Assembly (NCBI RefSeq): GCF_021602025.1
Contig: NZ_BQHW01000005.1
Span: 276,181 to 340,180, forward strand
Reading direction: 5' to 3'
Source: Pseudomonas ceruminis
GTDB taxonomy: Bacteria; Pseudomonadota; Gammaproteobacteria; Pseudomonadales; Pseudomonadaceae
Length of the DNA: 64,000 nt
Of the stretch, positions 58,266 through 64,000 are shown in pieces. Positions within the stretch are counted from its first letter, which is position 1. Each line of letters begins with the position of its first letter. Below the pieces are notes generated by a model. The model had not been told where the DNA came from. It searched no databases and saw only the letters and a program-made list of their open reading frames with translations. Position numbers and translations under genes: made by a program.

Positions 58266-60530
58266 GTGAACGAGTATGATTTTTCAAGGCTGAACGACAA
58301 AGAGTTCGAGGTTTTTTGTACTGATCTGCTCAGTGCAAGGGAAGGCGTGAAGTTTGAAAGATTCAAGCCGGGACGTGACGGTGGAGTTGATGGGCGCTAC
58401 TTTAAGTCTGAGGGTGATGAGTGGGTTCTTCAATGTAAGCATTGGGTTTCGACGCCTTTAGAAAAGCTTGTTAGGCATATTGATGAGTCTGAAAGTCGGA
58501 AAGTTACACGGTTGGCACCAAGTCGTTATATTTTAGCGGTCTCTCACTCGCTCTCGCTAAATGATAAGAAGATCTTGATGCAGAAGCTTTCGCCTTTTGT
58601 TCTGTCTCCAGAAGATATACTTGGGCGAGAGGATTTGAATGATGTCCTGGCAAAGCATCCAGATGTTGAAAAACGACACTATAAGCTTTGGATTGCTAGC
58701 TCCAATGTCTTGAGCTATTTCTTCAATAAACCCATGCATGATAGAAGTCAGTTTGAGATCGAAGAGATCATGGACGCTTCTAAACTATATGTTCCTACTC
58801 TCAATCATAGTGAAGCGCTTGAGAAGCTAGAGTCTACCAAGGTCGTGATAATTACTGGCCCTGCTGGTATTGGTAAGACGACTTTGGCGGGGCAGCTGAT
58901 TTTGCAGTATGTTGCGCAGGGCTTTGAGCTTTCAGTTATTTCTGACGATATTAAAGAGGCTGAAGGGGCTTTTAACCCTGATTCAAAGCAGATTTTTTAT
59001 TTTGACGATTTTTTAGGTCGTAACTACTTGGAAGCGCTCTCGGGGCATGAGGGGGCGAAAATTGTCAAATTCATTAGTCGTATAGTCAAAGACTCAAAAA
59101 AGCGATTTGTGTTGACGTCTCGAACTACTATCCTTAACCAAGGAAAGATTCTAAATGACGTATTTCATAACTCAAATGTAAGTCGCAATGAATTTGAGGT
59201 AACGCTAGCGTCCATATCGAAAATGGATAAGGCTCGAATTCTCTATAATCATATTTGGCATTCTGATTTGGGTGGCGATTATGTTGAGGAACTATACTCG
59301 CATAAACGTTATCGAACCATTATTGATCATCCAAATTTTAACCCTAGATTGATTAGGTTCATTACCGACGCTCAGCGATTGGAAAGTGTCCCGTCAAGCT
59401 TATACTGGTCACATGCAACTGCATTGCTGAACAACCCTTCCCAGGTCTGGGATCATCCGTTCCAAGCGCAGCTTGACGACTGCGGTCGTACTCTGGTTCT
59501 ACTGGTTGCAATGAATGGCCGCCTAATAACTGAGTCTGAGCTTTCAGAAGCATTCTCGCGTTTCTTATCTGACCCAAGTGCAGCTAGTCTCACAGGTAAG
59601 AAGGATTTCATATTAAATCTTCGCCATCTTTCTGGCTCAATGCTCACTAGATTTGTAGCTGGTGAAAGTCATACCTTTATTCGATTGTTCAATCCTTCTT
59701 TGGGGGATTTTGTGATCAACAGATACGCAAGCAATGGGCCTGCTTTGCGGCAATGCTTCGGTAGTCTTAAGACAGTTTCCTCTCTGAGGACCTTGAAAGA
59801 CATGTCGGATAACAAAATAATCAAAAATGAAATGGCTGTGGACGTAGTTCGCCATGTCTTTGCATGTGTCTCGGAAATGAATTTCCTGGGATGTGATTCG
59901 GAGTTTATTGCTCACTTGTGCATTGTCAGGTCTGAGCTTATAAGACCTTTTTGTACTTCAGATGATAATCTTCTAAAAGCGATTGATTTCGTTGCTGGTG
60001 AGAAGTGTGGGCGATCATTTGAATCGTCAGCGCGACTCCTTTTGTGGGGGATGCGTAGGGGGCTTGTTACTAAGGATTTGGTCGAATTATTCTTGGATGG
60101 TGCTTTTGATAATGATCCTCATCATCAAGAATTATTGACGTTATCGCAAATCGTTAGATGCTTTGATATATCTGGGAATGAATCGCTCTACGAAAGGTAT
60201 GACGAGGTTGTTACAGAGCATTTGATTGCAACAGTTGAAGACGAGTTTCCGGAGTCTGAGATTTTTTCTGATTGTAGTACGCGGCATGAAGCCAGAAGAA
60301 AGATGATGGGGATAATGGATGAGCGGGCGCTTGAGCTGGGGGCGATTGATCCATCAAGCGTTGCCGATAGCGTTGTTGGCTCTGTGAATGTTGATAAATA
60401 TTACGACAAATATTTTTATGAGGAAGAACATGAGCCTGACTACTATTCCTATCGGGAACAGCGAATTAGTTCGCCGGTGTCTTCTTTTATAGCCATTGAC
60501 CCAATTGATGACTTGTTTTCACGCGATTGA
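58266..60530 (+). CDS. Mrr-like nuclease fused to nSTAND3-like ATPase (candidate phage defence)
   Basis: 754 residues. The N-terminal ~150 form a restriction-endonuclease domain of the Mrr type: NDKEFEVFCTDLLSAREG, then GRDGGVDGRY (Asp42) and WVLQCKHW (Gln56-x-Lys58). A STAND-type NTPase follows, with P-loop GPAGIGKTT at about 198-206 and FYFDDFLG (Walker B) near 247, a pattern recalled from nSTAND3 proteins. The helical C-terminal ~350 residues probably sense a trigger. STAND NTPases with nuclease heads are known phage-sensing defences (Avs), but this one is much shorter than those. GTG 58266 follows GAGGCGA; GTG 58254 is an alternative. Strongly AT-rich. Confidence 0.78.
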   Translation: MNEYDFSRLNDKEFEVFCTDLLSAREGVKFERFKPGRDGGVDGRYFKSEGDEWVLQCKHWVSTPLEKLVRHIDESESRKVTRLAPSRYILAVSHSLSLNDKKILMQKLSPFVLSPEDILGREDLNDVLAKHPDVEKRHYKLWIASSNVLSYFFNKPMHDRSQFEIEEIMDASKLYVPTLNHSEALEKLESTKVVIITGPAGIGKTTLAGQLILQYVAQGFELSVISDDIKEAEGAFNPDSKQIFYFDDFLGRNYLEALSGHEGAKIVKFISRIVKDSKKRFVLTSRTTILNQGKILNDVFHNSNVSRNEFEVTLASISKMDKARILYNHIWHSDLGGDYVEELYSHKRYRTIIDHPNFNPRLIRFITDAQRLESVPSSLYWSHATALLNNPSQVWDHPFQAQLDDCGRTLVLLVAMNGRLITESELSEAFSRFLSDPSAASLTGKKDFILNLRHLSGSMLTRFVAGESHTFIRLFNPSLGDFVINRYASNGPALRQCFGSLKTVSSLRTLKDMSDNKIIKNEMAVDVVRHVFACVSEMNFLGCDSEFIAHLCIVRSELIRPFCTSDDNLLKAIDFVAGEKCGRSFESSARLLLWGMRRGLVTKDLVELFLDGAFDNDPHHQELLTLSQIVRCFDISGNESLYERYDEVVTEHLIATVEDEFPESEIFSDCSTRHEARRKMMGIMDERALELGAIDPSSVADSVVGSVNVDKYYDKYFYEEEHEPDYYSYREQRISSPVSSFIAIDPIDDLFSRD

Positions 60531-60877
60531 TTATTTGCGACTTCATTTACGTGGTAGTAGCTGATTAGTGGTCGTTTTTGTCAAACCATCCTCTGGCTCA
60601 CTCTGCCGTCGTCCCCGATGCTGCTTTTTGACGACCACTTGGCTACCTATCTCACACTTGGCTCTCAGGGATCGAAAGCTGTATCGCTGTCACTGAGAGC
60701 GTCCCCTGGCCACCAAAGCCTTTGGTGCTAAGATTTGTGGTTTGGCAGCAGCTTCACATGAGATTATCCTTCAGGAGGAACGCATGGGTGCGGAGACTTC
60801 TATCGTATTCACGCTGGGCAGAGGAAGTCTCTCTGGTCTCATCTAAATATTGAAACTATGCTTTCTTTGGGGGTTTT
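60531..60877. other. 347-bp gap with an inverted repeat
   Basis: No gene seen. AGTGGTCGT at about 60567-60575 is repeated inverted as ACGACCACT at about 60631-60640, with GTCAAA/TTTTGAC pairs inside, forming a large dyad. The stretch from about 60680 (gagcgtcccctggccaccaaagcc) weakly resembles 62140-62170. Confidence 0.5.
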
Positions 60878-61363
60878 GTGAGTGACGTAACAGGTGCTCG
60901 TGGTGAGTTCAGTGTGGGCTTCAGCATGATGCGGGACGTTAATGGGAAACCTTTGTTTTTTGTGAGGCACTTGGGTGAGAAAGCGAATTTACTTGATTTT
61001 ATGGTAAACTTGCTTGACGGGGATGAACAAGAGACTGGAGAGTTTTTTATGATCCAAGTCAAATCAACAAAGGCAGCAAAATCAACAGGAAGTATCCCTG
61101 CTAGATTCAAAGCTGCTGAAGTAAGTGCTGCACATAGTCGGAAGGTTCCTGTTTACCTTGTGGCTGTTGATGATGCGCCGGGCCGTAATAGAGAAATATT
61201 CTTTATTGCAATTGATAAAAATAGACATGCTGGTGTTTCTCTCGTGCCAAGACTGCACGATCTCAATTGTGATGTGACGCTGGAATCGCTACGTGACGAG
61301 GTTCGAGCACACCATGCGAGCAAACTTGATAACTTTGTATCTAAATTTGGGGTCGATAAATGA
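60878..61363 (+). CDS. DUF4365-like nuclease-fold protein
   Basis: 161 residues. GARGEFSVGFSMM, KANLLDFMVNLLD and EFFMIQVKSTKAA give the E, D and QxK positions of a PDDEXK-type nuclease fold as in the DUF4365 family, whose members turn up in accessory regions with suspected defence roles. It starts with GTG after TTTGGGGG and overlaps the next gene by 4 nt. Activity is not known. Confidence 0.65.
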   Translation: MSDVTGARGEFSVGFSMMRDVNGKPLFFVRHLGEKANLLDFMVNLLDGDEQETGEFFMIQVKSTKAAKSTGSIPARFKAAEVSAAHSRKVPVYLVAVDDAPGRNREIFFIAIDKNRHAGVSLVPRLHDLNCDVTLESLRDEVRAHHASKLDNFVSKFGVDK

Positions 61364-61731
61364 CTAGCCCTGTGCGCGTGGAACGCGCCAAACTTGCTGT
61401 TTCGCTTGCGCTTGCCTATAAAGACTTCGAGGTTTATAGAGATGTACGCGCTGGTGAGCATTATTTCGATATAAAGGCTGAAAAGCTTGTTGGAGATAAA
61501 TATGACACCTTCTACGTATTGATCGAAGTGGTGCCGAATACGCCTAGATTTAGTATAAAGTTGGCAAGTGAGACGAGGCGATTGTCAGAAGTCGTAAAGC
61601 GACCTGTTTATTTTGTAAGGATAAAGGACAATGCTGCTGAGGTGATGCTTGATCCTAGGCTTCAAAAGCGAGTTCTATTCCCGGCTACAACAAGACTGCT
61701 GGACATGCCAGACTTTGGCCCAAGTCTATAA
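61360..61731 (+). CDS. Partner of the DUF4365-like protein, unknown
   Basis: 123 residues. The start shares ATGA with the preceding stop, so the two proteins are made together. The pattern ERAKLAVSLALAYKDF, HYFDIKAEKL and FYVLIEVVPN has the spacing of a small nuclease-like fold (E, D, then IEV), but the lysine of ExK is missing, so it could be an inactive companion subunit. I do not recognise a named family. Confidence 0.5.
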   Translation: MTSPVRVERAKLAVSLALAYKDFEVYRDVRAGEHYFDIKAEKLVGDKYDTFYVLIEVVPNTPRFSIKLASETRRLSEVVKRPVYFVRIKDNAAEVMLDPRLQKRVLFPATTRLLDMPDFGPSL

Positions 61732-61802
61732 TAACCGTAAATTCTCTAGCCTTGGGCAATTGCAGGCAGCTACGCGATTAATCAAATTCAGTGAGAGGCA
61801 CC

Positions 61803-62099
61803 ATGCATCAAAATTTAACGGAAGAGGAGATGCGCCAAGCGCTTTTTGGATCTGCCGAGAAGACAGCCAGCGCTACGCAGAATCATCAAGCCCCAGCCAA
61901 GGCCAAGAGTAAGATGTCAAAGTCTTATACGCCAGGGCTTACGGTGGTCTTACACGTCGGTAATGATTTTGAAGGGCAGAGGTTTGAGTTTATATACCAA
62001 GCAGACACGTTGAGTTCCCTTCTGGCTCAGCAAAACGCTTTGAAGGTAGCAAGAAAGAAATATCGATACGCTGAAGTCGTCTCGGTAGCACCTATGTAG
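61803..62099 (+). CDS. Small mobile-DNA-associated protein, unknown
   Basis: 98 residues. MHQNLTEEEMRQALFGSAEK, a Lys/Ala/Pro linker and a compact domain TVVLHVGNDFEGQRFEFIY to YRYAEVVSVAPM. I recall similar short proteins from Pseudomonas islands and conjugative elements, but no function. GAGAGG upstream supports ATG 61803. It is separated from the previous pair by 71 bp. Confidence 0.55.
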   Translation: MHQNLTEEEMRQALFGSAEKTASATQNHQAPAKAKSKMSKSYTPGLTVVLHVGNDFEGQRFEFIYQADTLSSLLAQQNALKVARKKYRYAEVVSVAPM

Positions 62100-62319
62100 G
62101 CTGACGACCAATTCCTGCGATTGGGCTGCTGACTCCTCCGGGAGCGTCAGATGGCCACCGCAGTCAAAAGCCATGTGCTGATTTCTAATCTTCAGCCGAG
62201 ACCTTTCCGTTCTGCTCCTTGTAGCGTAAGGACTGAGCTTGACTCGATGGGATGAGCAAGAATTTTTGCAACAATCCGAGCAAGGCTTTGTTGCCCTGCC
62301 ACCACCCGCGAAGGTGGTT

Positions 62320-62637
62320 TCACAGGGGGCCGAGGGTCTGAACAAGCTCCATCAGCTCGACTAGGGCCTCCCTCGCAACCACAGTAGCTTCTTCTCCTGC
62401 TGATTCCGCCTCAACCAAAGCGACGAGCGATACGGCACCTATGCCTAGGACGTCCGCCAGCCCCACGATTGTGGAAAGAGACGGCGAATACTGGCCTCGT
62501 TCGAGCATGCGGATGTAACGCTCGCTGACGACCGAGGAGAAGTCCTCCTGGGTCATTCCCTTCAGCAACCGCAGGCGCTTGAACGCTAGGCCGAAAGCCA
62601 GGTTGTTCTCCATTTTCGCGTGCTCAAAACGGAGCAT
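62320..62637 (-). CDS. XRE-family transcriptional regulator
   Basis: 105 residues. A helix-turn-helix of the Cro/C1 type is clear: FKRLRLLKGMTQEDFSSVVS, RYIRMLERGQYSPSLSTIV and LADVLGI. A helical C-terminal part of ~35 residues may serve dimer formation. The start at 62637 has AAGGTG upstream; ATG 62613 (MENNLAFG) is an alternative. It lies divergent from a small unknown gene across a palindrome-rich region, which is probably its operator. Confidence 0.82.
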   Translation of the reverse strand: MLRFEHAKMENNLAFGLAFKRLRLLKGMTQEDFSSVVSERYIRMLERGQYSPSLSTIVGLADVLGIGAVSLVALVEAESAGEEATVVAREALVELMELVQTLGPL

Positions 62638-62664
62638 TCAACACCTTGCGCGCCTCCCCGAACA

Positions 62665-62705
62665 GGAAGTATGCTTCCGATCATTGTTACCGGAACAATA
62701 CTTCC
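62665..62705. promoter_or_regulatory. Nested palindromes between the XRE gene and its divergent neighbour
   Basis: GGAAGTAT (62665-62672) and ATACTTCC (62698-62705) form an outer inverted repeat. GGAAG-TATG-CTTCC and ATTGTT-ACCGG-AACAAT lie within it. The layout suits a dimeric helix-turn-helix regulator binding its own promoter region. Confidence 0.6.
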
Positions 62706-62829
62706 GGTGCGACAGTGGCGCCGATCTGCCTGCATCGTGCCCGCTCGCAGCCGCCCTGATGAGGTTGGCCAGGGCGCACGCAGAGAGGCCGTTTGATGAT
62801 CCATTCAGGACCTCACCAAGGAGGCGGTT

Positions 62830-63225
62830 GTGGAAAAACGCGATGAAGATGAGCTGATAGGTCGATATTCCGAGTTGTTTAGGCAAAGCGCGCAAAACCC
62901 TGTTGGGGTGCCCTATTGGGGTGTTCAATGCGATGTAGGCTGGTATCCCCTAATCGATAGGTTGTGCTCGAAAATCCAAGGCAGGATTAATAATCTCAAA
63001 TCCCCAGAAGTGACAATCATACAAATCAAAGAGAAGGATGGAAGCCTGAGAGTCAGCTACCACGGTGGTGATGATTACATTGCAGGCTTGATAGATATGG
63101 CGCAGGAGTTATCCAGTTGCATTTGTGAGGTGTGTGGCTGCTCTGGAGCTAAAAAGAAGCTATTACTCGGCTGGATTAAAACGCTATGTGAAAGCTGCGA
63201 GAAAAAATTAAACGAAGGGATATAG
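62830..63225 (+). CDS. Small protein with C-terminal zinc-ribbon-like cysteines
   Basis: 131 residues. The N-terminal part includes ELIGRYSELFRQ and VGWYPLIDRLCSKIQGRI; the C-terminus has CICEVCGC then CESCEKK (two CxxC-type pairs), suggesting a zinc site. The middle KEKDGSLRVSYHGGDDYIAGLID looks like a beta-hairpin and helix. It starts with GTG behind AAGGAGG. Similar proteins occur in several proteobacterial accessory regions; function unknown. Confidence 0.55.
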   Translation: MEKRDEDELIGRYSELFRQSAQNPVGVPYWGVQCDVGWYPLIDRLCSKIQGRINNLKSPEVTIIQIKEKDGSLRVSYHGGDDYIAGLIDMAQELSSCICEVCGCSGAKKKLLLGWIKTLCESCEKKLNEGI

Positions 63226-63228
63226 ATA

Positions 63229-63810
63229 ATGCTCCTCACTCATCCTGCTGCGCTTAAAAAGTCGTTTATGAATGATAGCAAACATCACGAGTGGCGGTTC
63301 GTGATTTTAGGATTCAACAGTCCTTGGATTCATGTGACCCAGACTGTTCTGAAAAAAGGCAAAGCAGTAGAAAGCAAAACGCTAATAGTCACTGATCCGT
63401 GTGAATTGCATAATATGCATAAAAGTATTAGTGCGGAAGTGTGCTATGAGGAGGCGTATCTCATAACCTCAGCTCACATCAATCAGTCGTGGGGATGCAA
63501 TCAGAACTTGCTGAAGCAAATAGACCGAGTTGTCGAGCATACAGAGGACCACATCAATATCTACCATGTCTACACGGTCGACAATGGCAGAAAACTGCTA
63601 TCGAGTGCTCCGCTCGTAGAGCCGGATAGCCGCAGCGTTACGACCCTCTATGAAGCACCTGTAGAGGTTGCGCGCCGCTGGACTCAGCAAGAAACAATAT
63701 GCAATACCCGCCGATTAGAAATTCTGCGTGCTGCGTCAACGCTACATGGTGGGGACCCAGGGAATCTCCGAACAAGCCTTCAGTTATGCGAGAATCCCCG
63801 CAACACCTGA
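63229..63810 (+). CDS. Unknown protein, 3' end replaced by IS5-family DNA
   Basis: 193 codons. The first ~177 (MLLTHPAALKKSFMNDSKHH to about TLHGGDPG) look like one globular domain of unknown family. The last ~16 codons and the stop lie beyond the inferred left end of the insertion element at about 63760, so the native C-terminus is probably lost. It follows the previous gene by 3 bp and shares its AT-rich composition. MNDSKHHEW (63268) could be a second start. Confidence 0.5.
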   Translation: MLLTHPAALKKSFMNDSKHHEWRFVILGFNSPWIHVTQTVLKKGKAVESKTLIVTDPCELHNMHKSISAEVCYEEAYLITSAHINQSWGCNQNLLKQIDRVVEHTEDHINIYHVYTVDNGRKLLSSAPLVEPDSRSVTTLYEAPVEVARRWTQQETICNTRRLEILRAASTLHGGDPGNLRTSLQLCENPRNT

Positions 63811-64000
63811 TCCGAGCCGCCCATGAGCCAGATGAGCTTTTCCGACTTTGAGTACGCCGGCAAGCGCAAGCAAACCCGCCGAGAGCGCTTCCTCGCCGAA
63901 ATGGATCAGGTGGTGCCCTGGGCAGGCCTGCTGGAGCTGATCGAACCGTTCTACCCCAAGGCCGGCGGCGGTAGAAAACCCTATCCTCTGGAAACCATGC
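63760..64000 (+). mobile_element. IS5-family insertion sequence, left end
   Basis: GGGAATCTCCGAACAAGCC at 63760 resembles the terminal inverted repeat of IS5-group elements (...GCGAACAAGTCC), and a transposase start follows 63 bp later. The element runs off the window, so the right end and target duplication cannot be checked. Confidence 0.72.
63823..64000 (+). CDS. IS5-family transposase, N-terminal part
   Basis: 59 codons to the window edge: [20 protein letters not shown], then [20 protein letters not shown] and [12 protein letters not shown]. These are the typical first residues of DDE transposases of the IS5 group common in P. putida. ATG 63832 is an alternative start. GC content rises again, in contrast to the genes it interrupts. 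Confidence 0.87.
   Translation, partial: MSQMSFSDFEYAGKRKQTRRERFLAEMDQVVPWAGLLELIEPFYPKAGGGRKPYPLETM

Overview
The window is chromosomal DNA from a fluorescent pseudomonad of the Pseudomonas putida group. The evidence is the GC-rich codon use, the clusters it carries (parE-parC, serB/psd/rhdA, motAB-rsgA-orn, queG-nnrD-tsaE-amiB-mutL-miaA-hfq-hflXKC-hisZ-purA, rnr-rlmB-rpsF-rpsR-rplI-dnaB) and several copies of the P. putida-type REP (core gcgggcttgccccgc). The host name rests on recognising protein families and gene order, not on a search.

Backbone, 1-37.8 kb. The end of a CytX-type permease and a DUF3298 lipoprotein come first. Then follow nudF, a DUF1249 gene, cpdA, yqiA, the topoisomerase IV genes parE and parC with two small exported-protein genes between them, a PqiC-like lipoprotein, a serB-linked SMP_2 membrane protein, serB, psd, rhdA, an HDOD gene, motAB behind a good sigma-28 promoter, a small TIR-like protein, rsgA, orn, a TRIC-family gene and queG. 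The long co-directional run nnrD to purA covers metabolite repair, tRNA modification (tsaE, miaA), cell-wall splitting, mismatch repair, RNA chaperoning (hfq) and membrane proteolysis control (hflXKC). A chemotaxis receptor closes this part.

Accessory insert 1, about 37.8-40.7 kb. A stand-alone type VI secretion module sits between the receptor and an iron(III) ABC transporter: hcp, a glycine-zipper effector candidate and a membrane immunity candidate. Behind it lie an in-frame remnant of the 3' end of the neighbouring permease gene and a 5'-truncated second immunity-like gene. This is the layout expected when a new effector-immunity cassette lands by recombination and leaves the old immunity gene behind.

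Backbone, 40.8-56.1 kb. The iron transporter is followed by two tRNA-Leu(CAG) genes, rnr, rlmB, the ribosomal protein operon with dnaB, a REP-rich gap holding a 73-bp inverted repeat, ygiQ, a LOG-family gene, azurin and the 3' end of nadE.

Accessory insert 2, about 56.12 kb to the window end. The native nadE is cut abruptly after its last ~100 codons, and the DNA beyond is visibly AT-richer. The first island gene is a complete glutamine-dependent NAD synthetase of another type, which could make good the broken essential gene. Then come an Mrr-like nuclease fused to an nSTAND3-like ATPase (a likely phage-defence gene), a two-gene operon of small nuclease-fold proteins (DUF4365 and partner), several unknown small genes, an XRE regulator next to nested palindromes, and the left end of an IS5-family element that truncates the last unknown gene.
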